Positions 1 through 11,349 of a stretch of DNA of 64,000 bases are shown here, one piece after another. The notes below the pieces were generated by a model. The model was not told the origin of the DNA. It was given only the letters and a program-made list of their open reading frames with translations, and made no database searches. The stretch's first letter is position 1; each line of letters opens with the position of its first letter. Source of the stretch: Dama dama (Eukaryota; Chordata; Mammalia; Artiodactyla; Cervidae). The position numbers were made by a program, and so were the translations under genes. The stretch is from the NCBI RefSeq assembly GCF_033118175.1, contig NC_083691.1:18015001-18079000 (forward strand), in the 5' to 3' direction.

Positions 1-11
1 TATTTGGTATA

Positions 12-224
12 TGCTTAGTCACTCAGTCGTGTCCAATTCTTTGCAACCCCATGGACTATAACCTGCCAAGCTCCTCTGTCCAAGGGATTCTCCAGGCAAG
101 AATACTGGAGTGGGTTGCTGTGCCCTTCTCCCCCTGGGGATCTTCCTCACCCAGGGATCAAACCTGGGTCTCCTGAATTGCAGGCAGATTCTTTACCAAC
201 AGAGTCATCAGGGAAGTCCCAAAG
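12..224 (-). repeat. Bov-tA SINE
   Basis: Reverse-complement Bov-tA: starts with the tail (agtcactcagtcgtgtcc), passes 'ccatggactata' and ends at the head complement 'gggaagtccc'. The 11-bp direct repeat tatttggtata at 1-11 and 225-235 is the target-site duplication. Confidence 0.92.
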
Positions 225-439
225 TATTTGGTATACACATATATAAAATAAAATTTTTATTTGAGAACATATTTTTGCATTTTTATTCTTTGCTGGATCA
301 CACAACATAGATTTCATTAGAATCTCTGTGCTTTAAGGACAGAAGCCTGTAGCAGTCAACAGGGCTGAAGCCGCAGTAGTAAGCATTACTACAAACTAAT
401 TACAGAGCAGAGAGTCTATGCAGGTTAAGGGAGGAGTTA

Positions 440-649
440 GGTTGCATGTGCATGCTCAGTTGTGTCCGACTCTCTGCAACCACATGCACTGTAGCCTGCC
501 AGGCTCCTCTATCCGTGGGATTCTCCAGGTAAGAATATTGGAGTGGGTTGCCATTTCCTCCTCCAGGGGATCTTCCCTACCCAGGAGTCAAACCGGTGTC
601 TCTTGCATCTCCTGCATTGCAGGTGGATTCTTTACCACGAGCGCCACCT
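440..649 (-). repeat. Bov-tA SINE
   Basis: Reverse-oriented full-length Bov-tA. It is flanked by ggaggagtta (430-439) and ggaggagtaa (650-659), a 10-bp target duplication with one mismatch. Confidence 0.9.
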
Positions 650-659
650 GGAGGAGTAA

Positions 660-1924
660 GGACGTGAGTTAAGATCACTGGATCGAAGTATGCGTTGTGG
701 TGTCAAAGCGTTGATGGGGTCTGTCTACTAAAGGGAGTGAGACAGAGAGTGGGAGGTGGTTGGGAGTGAAAGGCAGGAAATGGAGACTGTTGATGATAAC
801 AAGATCTAATGCACACCTACAGGGGATCTGAGTAGAATGGAGGCTGGATCATGGGAGGACAGCTGGGCAGGCAACCGGGAGGCCAGAGGGTTGGCAGGCT
901 CTTCTCCAAGGATATTGACATCATCAATGGTCTTGTGTTGGAGAATGACAATAACCAGGCTTTAATCTTTTCTAGTGGGGAGTGACCAGGGAAGTCTGTT
1001 GATGGTGGCAGCAAGGTAGGATGACATGAGCTTCTAAACTCTGGTATTTTAGGAAGAAAACAGGGGTGATTGTTTACATATGCCAATGAGGAGGGAAAGT
1101 ACCCATCCTACCTCCAGGCCCAGTGATGAGCAAGGGAAACCAGCTACCATTTGTGAAGTCTGCAAGGGAAGTCAAGGCCTGGGTTTTCATTAGCACAAAA
1201 GGTGGAGGAAAGAGTTTGAGGAAACAGAGGCTATTTTACCAACAATGTGCCGTGAATCCCAAGGTAGTGGCAGGTTGGGGATAGAGTTGGTGGTGGACTG
1301 TACAGAGCTGTAGGGGGATAGCTAGGTTTTCCATTTTAAATACTGATGAAAATAGAGATGACCAGGCAAACATAAACACATTCAAATGCTATGACTCTGG
1401 ATGTAAAAGACACTTCCATGCACTCACCATGGCAGCATGAAGCTCAAATTGTTTAGCCATCCACAGAGGAAGTTGCACCAAAAGCACCACCATGATATAC
1501 TAAAAATATTTACTAAGTTGTGGCTTATGGGTCCAAATTCCTAGTGGAATAAAATGTCAGGGGCACATGATTGTTGGCATAAAATTCCATAGTTCTTCAC
1601 TGTTAGTCAGCTTCTTCCTTAGCAAACTGATTCAGAGAGTCAGATGACAGTCATCTGGGTGGTTTCCTTATATTGGATCTGTCTTGAATCATTCCATTGT
1701 CTATTTATCTGTTCTTGATGAAAGTTGATACAAGTTTTAATACATTTTATCTATATATGGCCTGATGTGTCCTTGAAATAAAATCACTTTCAGGGAAATA
1801 CTGGGCATCCAGTATAAAGCCAGAGAAGCAGATGTGACCTACTCTCTTACTGTTTCACATACATTTATAAATGAACCTGACAACAGATTTTCTAGTTTTT
1901 ACAGAGTGCAGGAGAGTTCAGTGA
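660..1924. other. Intergenic sequence without recognised feature
   Basis: I see no gene, exon-like frame or young repeat in this 1.3 kb. It is downstream of MBOAT2 and of average base composition. Confidence 0.5.
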
Positions 1925-1940
1925 GCATGTGGCTTATTTA

Positions 1941-2150
1941 GGGCTTCCCCGGTGGCTCAGTGGTAAAAATATCTGACTGCAATGCAGGAGAGGCAGGAGA
2001 TGTGGGTTCGATCCCTGAATTGGGAAGATCCCCTAGAGGAGGCATGGCAACCCACTCCAGTATTCTTGCCTGGAGAATCCCATGGACAGAGGAGCCTGCC
2101 AAGCTATAGTTCAGAGGGTCACAAAGAGTCAGACATGACTTAAGTGACAC
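1941..2150 (+). repeat. Bov-tA SINE with perfect 16-bp target duplication
   Basis: The element begins 'gggcttccccggtggctcag', the tRNA-derived head, and ends 'cagacatgacttaagtgac'. The direct repeat gcatgtggcttattta is perfect at 1925-1940 and 2151-2166, so both ends are exact. Confidence 0.95.
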
Positions 2151-2535
2151 GCATGTGGCTTATTTAATCTGCAGCCTTCATTTCTCTTTTCTTGTTATTG
2201 TCCTTCTAAGTAAACTTATTAGGTGAAATAGGGAAAGAGAGATACAAAATATCAGTGAAAAATGAAGCTTACAAAATTATTTTGTAAAATATATCTCTTT
2301 ATCTAGCAGTAGGAAAAAAAAGGCTAGAAATAACTCGAAAATATTAAAATTGGTTGTCAATGACAGACGATGGGGCTTTGTTTGACTCCTTTGGATGCAT
2401 CTTACTAGCTGTGTGGTGCCTAATGTAAAAGGTGGGGACATCAGTTAGTGTGGGTGTGGAGGAACCGATGAGTAATTCCTAATCTGAAGGCTTGGATAGA
2501 AAACACTTAACCTTGTCTACAAAACACCTTCAGTC

Positions 2536-2611
2536 TGTTTTTTTATTGACGGATAATTGGTTTACAATGTTAATTTCTCTGTCCAGAAAAGTGATTCAGT
2601 TATATATATAT
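2536..2611 (-). repeat. L1 3' end, part 1 (interrupted)
   Basis: Reads 'ttttttattgacggataattgg', the complement of the ruminant L1 3' terminus. It resumes at 2893 after a SINE. Confidence 0.75.
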
Positions 2612-2826
2612 AGGGCTTCCCAGGGGGTGCTAGTGGTAAAGAATCTGTCTGCTGATGCAGGAGATGCAAGAGATGCAGTTTCGATCCCCGGGTCAGGAAG
2701 ATCCCAGGGAGAAGGAAATGGAAACTCACTCCACTATTCTTGTCTGGAAAACCCAATGGACAGAGGAGCCTGGTGAGTACGGGCCATGGGGCCACAAAGA
2801 GTTGGATACAACTGAGCAACTGAACA
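2612..2826 (+). repeat. Bov-tA SINE nested in L1
   Basis: Head 'gggcttcccagggggtgc', tail 'tggatacaactgagcaac'. It sits inside an L1 3' end whose two halves resume in register on both sides, so it is younger than that L1. Confidence 0.88.
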
Positions 2827-2893
2827 CACACACTCATGCACATGCACACATACACATACACACATATATACATATATATGTATATATATACAC
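2827..2893. repeat. CA/TA microsatellite at SINE tail
   Basis: About 65 bp of CA- and TA-rich units follows the SINE tail and is likely to be polymorphic. Confidence 0.8.
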
Positions 2894-2985
2894 ATTCTTT
2901 TGTATATTCTTTCCTATAATGATTTATCAAGGGATATTGAATATAGTTCCCTGTGTCATACAGTAGGACCTTATAGTTTATCCAA
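2894..2985 (-). repeat. L1 3' end, part 2
   Basis: Continues 'gggatattgaatatagttcc' and 'acagtaggaccttatag', conserved landmarks of the ruminant L1 3' UTR, in the same orientation as part 1. Confidence 0.75.
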
Positions 2986-2989
2986 AACA

Positions 2990-3353
2990 CCTTCAGTCTT
3001 AGTGTTATGGTTTTTGGCGTACTGTAGATTTTCTAAAATTAATCAAATTCCACAAAATGTCCTTGCTTTGTGTAAAAGGTAATTTATTTGTATCAAGAAC
3101 TATAGATTGCTTCAGTTTAGCACATATATAGCAATGACTGCCTTTCTAAGTGATTCTGTTTATACCCACACCTGAGATGTACGTGGTCCTCATGCCTTAA
3201 ATGTGGCCTTTAGTATGTAAGCATCTTGACACGTTTGTGTCTCTCCCGTGCAATGTGGGGACTTTGGGACTCTATCCCTGTGTCAGCCACAAGTTGGGCC
3301 AGTAATGGGGGTCTGTGGGAATGGAGGTCCCATAGCTAAAGGACTTAGTTTAT
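2990..3353. other. Intergenic sequence without recognised feature
   Basis: Unique sequence between an L1 fragment and a BovB copy; nothing recognisable. Confidence 0.5.
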
Positions 3354-5668
3354 TCAATTCACTTCAGTCGCTCAGTCGTGTCCGACTCTTTGCGACTCCA
3401 TGAATCGCAGCATGCCAGGCCTCTCTGTCCATCACAAACTCCTGGAGTCTACTCAAACTCATGCCCACCGAGTCGGTGATGCCATCCAGCCATCTCATCC
3501 TCTGTCGTCCCCTTCTCTTCCTGCCCCCAATCCCTCCCGGCATCAGGGTCTTTTCCAATGAGTCAGTTCTTCCCATGAGGTGGCCAAAGTATTGGAGTTT
3601 CAGCTTCAGCATCAGTCCTTCCAGTGAACAACCAGGACTTATCTCCTTCAGGATGGACTGGTTCGATCTCCTTGCTGTCCAAGGGACTCTCAAGAGTCTT
3701 CTCCAACACCACAGTTCAAAAGCATCAATTTTTCGGCACTCAGCTTTCTTCACAGTCCAACTCTCACATCCATACATGACCACTGGAAAAACCATAGCCT
3801 TGACCAGACGGACCTTTGTTGGCAAAGTAATGTCTCTGCTTTTTAATATGCTATCTAGGTTGGTCATAACTTTCCTTCCAAGGAGTGTCTTTTAATTTCA
3901 TGGCTGCAGTCACCATCTGCAGTGATTTTGGAACCCCAAAAATATAAAGTCTGACACTGTTTCCACTGTCTCCCCATCTATTTCCCATGAGGTGATGGGA
4001 CCAGATGCCATGATTCTAGTTTTCTGAATGTTACACTTTAAGCCAACTTTTTCACTCTGCTCTTTCATCAAGAGGCTCTTTAGTTCCTCTTCACTTTCTG
4101 CCATAAGGGTGGTGCCATCTGCATATCTGAGGTTATTGATATTTCTCCCTGCAATCTTGATTCCAGCTTGTGTTTCTTCCAGCCCAGCGTTTCTCATGAT
4201 GTACTCTGCATATAAGTTAAATAAGCAGGGTGACAATATACAGCCTTGACATACTCCTTTTCCTATTTGGAACCAGTCTGTTGTTCCATGTCCAGTTCTA
4301 ATTGTTGCTACCTGACTTGCATATAGGCTTCTCAAGAGGCAGGTCAGGTGGTCTTGTATTCCCATCTCTTTCAGAATTTTCCACAGTTTATTGTGATCCA
4401 CACAGTCAAAGGCTTTGGCGTAATCAATAAAGAAGAAATAGATGTTTTTCTAGAACTCTTTTTCTTTTTTGATGATCCAGTGGATATTGGCAATTTGATC
4501 TCTGGTTCCTCTGCCTTTTCTAAAACCAGCTTGAACATCTGGAAGTTCATGGTTCACGTATTGCTGAAGCCTGGCTTGGAGAATTTTGAGCATTACTTTA
4601 CTAGCGTGTGAGATGAGTGCAATTGTGCAGTAGTTTGAGCATTCTTTGGCATTGCTTTTCTTAGGGATTGGAATGAAAACGGACCTTTTCCAGTCCTGTG
4701 GCCACTGCTGAGTTTTCCAAATTTGCTGGCATATTGAGTGCAGCACTTTCACAGCATCATCTTTCAGGATTTGAAACAGCTCAACTGGAATTCCATCACA
4801 TCCACTAGCTTTGTGTGTAGTGATGCTTCTTTAAGGCCCACTTGACTTCACATTCCAGGATGTCTGGCTCTAGGTGAGTGATCACACCATCATGATTATC
4901 TGGGTCGTGAAGATCTTTTTTGTGTAGTTCTTCTGTGTATTCTTGCCACCTCTTCTTAATATCTTCTGCTTCTGTTAGGTCCATACCATTTCAGTCCTTT
5001 ATTGAGCCCATTTTTGCATGAAATGTTCCCTTGGTATCTCTAATTTTCTTGAAGAGATCTCTAGTCTTTCCCATTCTGTTGTTTTCCTCTGTTTCTTTGC
5101 ACTGATCACTGAGGAAGGCTTTTTTATCTCTCCTGGCTATTCTTTGGAACTCTGCATTCAAATGGGAATATCTTTCCTTTTCTCCTTTGCTTTTTGATTC
5201 TCTTCTTTTCACAGCTATTTGTAAGGCCTCCTCAGACAACCATTTTGCCTTTTTGCATTTCTTTTCCATGGGGATGGTCTTGATCCCTGTCTCCTGTACA
5301 ATGTCAGGAACCTCCATCCATAGTTTATCAGGCTCTCTATCAGATCTAGTCCCTTAAATCTATTTCTCACTTCCACTGTATAGTCATAAGGGATTTGATT
5401 TAGGTCATACTTGAATGGTCTAGTGGTTATCCCTACTCTCTTCAGTTTAAGTCTGAATTTGGTAATAAGGAGTTCATGATCTGAGCCACAGTCAGCTCCT
5501 GGTCTTGTTTTTGCTGACTGTATAGAGCTTCTCCATCTTTGACTGCAAAGAATATAATCAATCTGATTTCGGTGTTGGCCATCTGGTGATGTCCATGTGT
5601 AGAGTCTTCTCTTGTGTTGTAATCTGGAGTAAATACAGATAATTCATGAATTTGCTTGTTGTTCTGCA
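3354..5668 (-). mobile_element. BovB (RTE) LINE, 5'-truncated, inactive copy A
   Basis: About 2.3 kb of the 3.2 kb element, in reverse orientation with its 3' end at 3354. Broken frames encode reverse-transcriptase pieces: 4991-5317 (KKAKWLSEEALQIAVK), 4450-4752 (RSVFIPIPKK, GFRKGRGTRDQIAN), 3910-4401 (FQIGKGVCQGCILSP) and the C-terminal part at 3364-3867 (RLLRVPWTARRSNQS). The catalytic YADD box reads Y-A-D-G, and stops and shifts separate the pieces. The 5' end cuts within the endonuclease-proximal part. BovB is a non-LTR retrotransposon known to have moved horizontally between reptiles and ruminants. This copy cannot mobilise itself. Confidence 0.95.
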
Positions 5669-5849
5669 TCCGTCACCCAACCTCCTCCTTTGGCTGTGCA
5701 ACTCTGAACAAATGTGTATATTAACAATGATAGCACTGAGTGATGAGGGTAAGGTACATATGGGAACAGTGAACCTGTGATGGCAAGGCTCAGAAAGAGC
5801 TGCCTACAGAAAAGCATCTCGTGTTTGATGCTTAGCATTCATCTCAGTG

Positions 5850-6084
5850 AGCTCCCCAGCTGGAGCGAGTGCTAAAGAATCCTCCTGCCAAGGAAGGAGA
5901 CTTAAGAGACGTGAGTTTGATCCCTGGATTGGGAAGATCCCCTGGAGTAGAAAATGGCAACCCATTCCAGTATTCTTGCCTGGAAAATTCCACGGGTAAG
6001 AGGAGCCTGGCGGGGAGAAGAGATGGCCAGGCTACAGTCCGTGGGGCCTCAAAGAGTCAGAAACGACGGAGCGACTGAGCACAC
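5850..6084 (+). repeat. Bov-tA SINE, diverged
   Basis: 'gggaagatcccctggagtag' to 'tcagaaacgacggagcgac'. The head is diverged and there is a short internal duplication near 'aggagcctggcggggagaag'. Confidence 0.85.
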
Positions 6085-6314
6085 TCCCATTCATCTTGGT
6101 GCCTGGCACGCAGCACCAGCTCACTGATCTTTCCTGACTAGTGACGGAGAGGCTGCCCCTCGATGACGAAGAGGAGTTAGTGGGAAGGGAAGAGTGGGGA
6201 GGAAGTGGTGTAGATGGGATTTCTGGGTAAAGCGGGCAGTAGGTAAGGGGCAAGGGAGAGAGACTGGAGGAAGGATAATGATCCAACCTGACTTGAGCAG
6301 AAGGTGCCTTAGCC

Positions 6315-6514
6315 TGTTCAGACAGCTGGGACAAGGCACCAGAGACTGGGTGGCTTATCCATAACAGAAACTTCTTCATCACAGCTCTGGAGGTTTGAAG
6401 TTTAAGGCCAGGATGCCAGCACGGTCAGATTCTGATGGGAGCCCTCCTCGAGGGTGCAGAAGGCCAACTTTTTGCCGTTATCTTCACATGGTGGAAGGGG
6501 CAAAGGAGCTCTCA
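6315..6514 (-). repeat. Old LTR-like interspersed repeat, part 1
   Basis: Phrases such as 'agagactgggtggcttatcc', 'cacagctctggaggtttg' and 'cttcacatggtggaagggg' match a widespread ancient mammalian LTR-type repeat. The family name is not certain. It is split by the L1 fragment that follows. Confidence 0.6.
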
Positions 6515-6524
6515 GGAGTCTTTT

Positions 6525-6668
6525 TAAAATTCAATTTTATTTTTTTATTGAAGTATAGTTGACTTACAATGTTGTGTTAGTTCTGGGCATACAGCAAAGT
6601 GATTCAGTCATTCATATGTACGTGCATATTTTATATGTATATATAAATATTCTTCTTTAGATTCTTTT
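6525..6668 (-). repeat. L1 3' end with 10-bp target duplication, nested
   Basis: Reads 'tttttattgaagtatagttg' onward, the complement of the ruminant L1 3' terminus. ggagtctttt occurs at 6515-6524 and 6669-6678. The host repeat continues on both sides. Confidence 0.85.
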
Positions 6669-6678
6669 GGAGTCTTTT

Positions 6679-6824
6679 GTAGGGGCAATAAACCCTATTC
6701 ATGAAGGCCTGCCCTCATGACCTAATCACTCACCCCAAACTTTACCTCCAAAGACCATCACCTTTGGAGGTAGGATTTCAACATGAACTTTGGGGGACAG
6801 ATTCAATCTACGGCACTATGTCCG
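6679..6824 (-). repeat. Old LTR-like interspersed repeat, part 2
   Basis: Continues 'tcatgacctaatcactcacc' and 'aggtaggatttcaacatgaac', the typical end of the same ancient repeat. Confidence 0.6.
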
Positions 6825-8782
6825 TACTGGGAAGGGGTAAATCAGGAGAGAGAAGCACGCTGAGGGCTAAGCAGGGGTTATTAGATCATGGAAAGTTTTG
6901 AGTTTATCACAAAGGCTTTGGTTAACAGTTTCATTTTTGAAGCAGGAAAAAAAAAGCCCAATCCGTTGACTTCAGAAAGATGACTCAAGGCTGCATTTTA
7001 GACTGACAGCTGGAGGTTGGAGGACCAGTTGGAAGGTCGTTGCTATGAGCTAGGTGAGGAATGGGGAGCCAGGGCTGGTGGAAATGGAGCCACTTGTCCA
7101 GGAGAGAGGACACATGGGGGCTGGTGACACATGATGGTGGGCAAGGCAGAAAGGGTGAGGGGATAGAGAGGCTTCTGACTTGGGAAATGAAGCAAACAGT
7201 CACGACATTTAATGACCTGAGCAGGGCAAGAGGAATCACACGTTTTGAGGGTGATGCAACAGGATGACAGGTTTGGATGTTCTGAGTCTGCTTGTGATTT
7301 CCGGGTGGAGATATTTAGCTGGAGTTGTGAGTGAGGGGTAGTTAGGGGACAGAGGTCTGAGCTGAAGTTAGGACCAGCTCAGAGGACCTATGTGAGCAGA
7401 TGTGTGTGTGAACTGAAGCCAAAACGAGGGATCTCGGCTGACTTAAGAATGATTCTCCAGAGGTAGGAGAAGCCAGGGACAGTTTCACAGACGCTGAGAA
7501 AAGAACCTCAAGAGAGTGGTCAACATGACCAAATGCGGCGTAGATTGAACAATACAAAAAGAGAATTAACCACCCCATTCAGCAAGAGACAAGAAACAAC
7601 CCTTGCAGAAGTGGCTTAGTGAGTGTTGGGGACACTTAAGCAGCAGGGGTGCCATGCTGACTCTTTCTGTAAGATTTATTGTAGAGGTTCAGGATTGTAG
7701 ATGGATTTCCAGTACTTGCTATTTTATCTTTCTATAGCCTCTTCTTGAGGCTGATGACTCATGCATTAAAAAGGCATGGAGAGATAAAACAGGAACTCAA
7801 CTTTCCGGGGGACTGGCAGCCTCTCTGGCCAACTGGAAAGACCTCATCTTCTCATGGCTTTCGGTCTCAGGATGCTGGGCAGCTGACTTCCCCACTGACA
7901 GTTATCAACAGCAGGCAGCTAAGATCAGATCCTAGGCCTACTTTTCTAACGCTGTGGTCATGCTCATCCTGAAAAAAAGCGATGGCAATGGGTGAATGGC
8001 ACCCCTCTCCTGGGCACAGAGCGTCCAGCTGTACCCTGGCTAGTAGATCGAGACCTACCCTTTTGCTGGGAGGAGTGTCAGTCTGGGCTAAAGGACACCA
8101 TGGGTGTCATTTGGGATGATGCAATAAAAAAGAAGACTCAAGCACAACACAAAGCAGACTCAAAAAATAAAAGATCCATCATAATAGAAAGGACCTTACC
8201 AGTAAAGAGAAATGCCATCTTTTAATGACATTAAAAATCTGACCTGACATGTGGCTCTAGCAATAAGCAGGTTGAGCCAACATAACCCATCTTGCTATAA
8301 ACACCGAGAAAACTATAGCAAAGTGAGCACAAAGTCATTTTTAAGTCACATGGCTAAGCTTCTAAGAATGAAGGTGATCAGATGAAAAGCTTACCCCAAA
8401 AGGTTCACATTGATGTAGTTGTGACTTTCGAGGAGGGAGGGGGAGGGGGAGGCGGAAAAGGCGGGGGCAGGTGAGCTGGCCCTATGTGCAATGTTCTTTT
8501 TATGAAAAAAAGAAAAACTTTAAACCTAACGTGGCAAAGCAAAACATCTGTTCTATCTGAGTGGTGGGCACATAAGAGTCTGTTTTATGTGCTGAACTAT
8601 ATGCTTGAACTAGCTTGTAAAGTCTTATTTTTAAGCAGTGGCTAAACTCAATATTTTCCTATTACTTCCGTTTCTAACTGGGAGGAATGAAGTTATTGTT
8701 AAATAGAAAGTCAGCACATAGTAGACCAAAACTTGCATAACTCTCCTTGTATTTATTGTATTTGTGTAAACACTATAAATCT
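6825..8782. other. Intergenic sequence; G-rich tract, no gene seen
   Basis: Unique sequence of about 2 kb. Short open frames occur but none resembles a known protein or has splice context. The only standout is the G-rich tract at 8431-8470. Confidence 0.5.
8431..8470 (+). other. G-rich tract, possible G-quadruplex
   Basis: Runs of three and five G at 8435-8437, 8439-8443, 8445-8449 and 8463-8467. Three are separated by single A; the fourth is 13 bases away, so folding is plausible but not certain. Confidence 0.55.
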
Positions 8783-9001
8783 CTTGACATATGCTTTTCT
8801 CATTGGAAAAGACCCTGATGCTGGGCAAGATTGAAGGCAAAAGGAGAAGGGGGTAGCAGAGAATAAAATGATTAGATGGCATCACCAACTCAGTGGGTAT
8901 GAGCTTGAGCAAACTCCAGGAGAGAGCGGAGGACATGAGCCTGGCATGCTGCAATCCATAGGGTCCAAAGAGTTGGACATGACTTAGCAACTGAATAGTA
9001 A
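8783..9001 (+). repeat. BovB 3' fragment
   Basis: 'attggaaaagaccctgatgc', 'agatggcatcaccaactcag' and 'ggacatgacttagcaactg' match the BovB 3' end in forward orientation. Confidence 0.88.
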
Positions 9002-9792
9002 CCACAAACTGCTTTTCTAAAGTTTCCCTTGCATCTCTTTCTCAGCCCAATAAAATGCTTCCTTGCAAACCCAAGTGCCAACTCTGTGTCTCTTCCTGCC
9101 CCCTGACCCCACCAATAGTTCCTGGCTCTAATAAAGCATTTACCATGTTATATGGTGACTATTTATTAGCTCTTCAATGGCAAGGACCTGATTCTTTTGT
9201 TACCTAATACATTGGGATGGAACTCATTAAATAATCGTGGAATGAAGAATTGAGAGAAAAAAATTACAAAACCTCTTGCAATGCTCATCTATAAACAAGG
9301 GGAGTCCTGTTATTACCTGGCCTCCCAGCCTCTCCTACTGTGAAGTGAATCAAGTTACCTTCGCTGCTGAGCCTGTCAGGACAAGCCGATGGAGGTACTG
9401 TGTTGGCGAGCAATTCCTGGTCATGGCTCAATTTCACGAACCTCCAAATGGGGTCATTCAAACCCGCCATCGCTGCCTTCCAGGAAGAAAGGACCGAAAC
9501 TGGACTTACTCAAAGGTATTCATCTAGCATCTCTATACAAGTACGATGTAATACGTTTTCTCTAGAGCTGTCCAAGACCGCGTCTGCAAGAGCCGGAAGT
9601 GCACTCCAAAATTCCCTTAAGTCTGTAATCACGGTGCAGAGATGGGTGGCTGCCCCAACACTCTGCTTCACAAAAGCAGATACAGATACAAGTGCAGTGG
9701 ACATGCCAACAGCAGGACTGGGAAAGTCAACTCTTTTTCTTTGTAACTGATGACAGGCAGCATCTTCCTCACCTTGCTGTTTGTTCTTTATA
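9002..9792. other. Intergenic block with ORFs on both strands, no identity
   Basis: Non-repetitive and somewhat richer in CpG than its surroundings between 9270 and 9760. Open frames overlap on both strands (9276-9527, 9400-9750 on plus; 9510-9902 on minus), but no family is recognised and no splice signals convince me. I assign no function. Confidence 0.4.
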
Positions 9793-9944
9793 TAACATAA
9801 AGTCACTAAGTCGTGTCCAACTCTTCTGACCCCATGAACTGCAGCACGGCAGGCTCCTCTGTCCTCCACTATCTCCTGGAGTTTGCTTAAGATCATGTCC
9901 ATTGAGTCAGTGATGCCATCGAACTATGTCATCCTCTGCTGCTG
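9793..9944 (-). repeat. BovB 3' fragment
   Basis: 'cactaagtcgtgtccaactc' and 'gtccattgagtcagtgatgcc' are the complement of the BovB 3' end. Confidence 0.85.
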
Positions 9945-11349
9945 CATACTACTAACCTAAGGTTGTTCTAATTGCCTCCCCAAGTGTTTATAATTGACAA
10001 TAGTTTCTCTTGAATCTTTTTTTTTTTAACCAGTTAAAAAGTCAGAGACTCCTGGGAGTATTACCACCCAGTTGAAGAATCCTTCAATGAAAAAAGACCA
10101 TTACTTCTCATGACTGTTACTTCTGATAGTCAGTTCTAGAGACTGAATTTAAAGCCTCTGCAATTAGCAAACACACACATACATATTTTAAACTACTGTT
10201 TAATCATTTTTAAAGACACACAAATTAGGAAAAAAACATTTAGATGTTCAGTTAAAAACATCTTTGAAACGCAGCAATAAGCTACCAGTGCAGCTCTTGG
10301 GACGCAGACTAGAAACATGTGGTTATGAAATATCACGTCACAGTGTAACGGACACAGTGGTAGTTTTCATTTACCAGACAACAGGAACTAGTTCATGGAT
10401 CTGTCAAAAAATAACACTTCTTTAAAAAAATATTTTGGAATCATAAAAACATAAAGCACAGAACACCACGATCTATTTTTTCTCCCCCAGGGACGGCAAG
10501 TGAAGGGCTTTGAATACCAGCTGCTGGAGCTCGGAGCCCCTCGTGTTGGGGTGACAATGTTCAACTACTCCTACACAGACATCAAGATGCAACCTTTAAA
10601 GGAAGGCAGGAATGAAATCACACATTTCCATGCTCTATGGAGGAGGGTTTCTCTTGTTTTGCCACAATTATTTTTACTTTCATTCCTATTGCTTTCCATC
10701 ATGCTCCTGCAGGTCTGGGGAGACAGCTGTGTACAGGTGACTGAAGTTGGAGCGAGTGTGTGCTAGACATTTGATTTCTCTGTCCTGTAATAAAAAGTCA
10801 GGAGCAAATGTACTTTGATGACAAACCCGTAGATACAGAACCAGAAATACTTGATATCGTAAAAGAAGCATATCTGAAATTCTTTACATGTGTTTGCCCT
10901 TTAGTAGGAAAAAACAAAGAGGGATATTAACAGATCAACTTCTCAAAGTTACTCCAGCACAGAGACTGGGCAGGATACATTTATGACTCCAGGAAAAAGC
11001 AGCCAGTCACTTTTTCCATTTCAAATGTTAAGAAAATGGTTAGTTATTCCACTGATGGTGCTCTGTAACTTTTGGTTTTCCATCATTATTTCCATTTCTT
11101 TTTATAGTAGCAAAATTTGATAAAATGTGACTGGAGAGATGGTTATGCATCACCGAGTAAGCTTTAGATAGTCATTTTGCATGGATCTTTATACTCTTAT
11201 TTATAGAACATAAAGTCTCAGGGGTTTTTGTTTCTTTGCTTTATAAAAGGTGTACTGAAAGAAGACAGTTAAAATGTTTTAAAGGCAAGACAGATTAGTT
11301 GGCATAAAAATGTGTCTTTAGGCTCCATTTCAGAAAGTCTTCTCAATCA
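9945..11349. other. SINE-free AT-rich sequence past or at the end of MBOAT2
   Basis: No young repeat is visible. Whether it is 3' UTR or intergenic cannot be settled from sequence. It contains a plus-strand frame behind a good splice acceptor (10466-10766). Confidence 0.4.

Noticed and set aside
1941..2150. tRNA-like sequences with box A/B character at the heads of forward SINEs
   Set aside because: These are tRNA-Glu-derived SINE heads, not tRNA genes: they lack an intact cloverleaf and continue into SINE bodies.
1..9950. Search for the neighbouring gene expected downstream of MBOAT2 (KIDINS220 in human)
   Set aside because: No exon with matching peptide or CpG-island promoter was found, so the neighbour must lie beyond the left edge.
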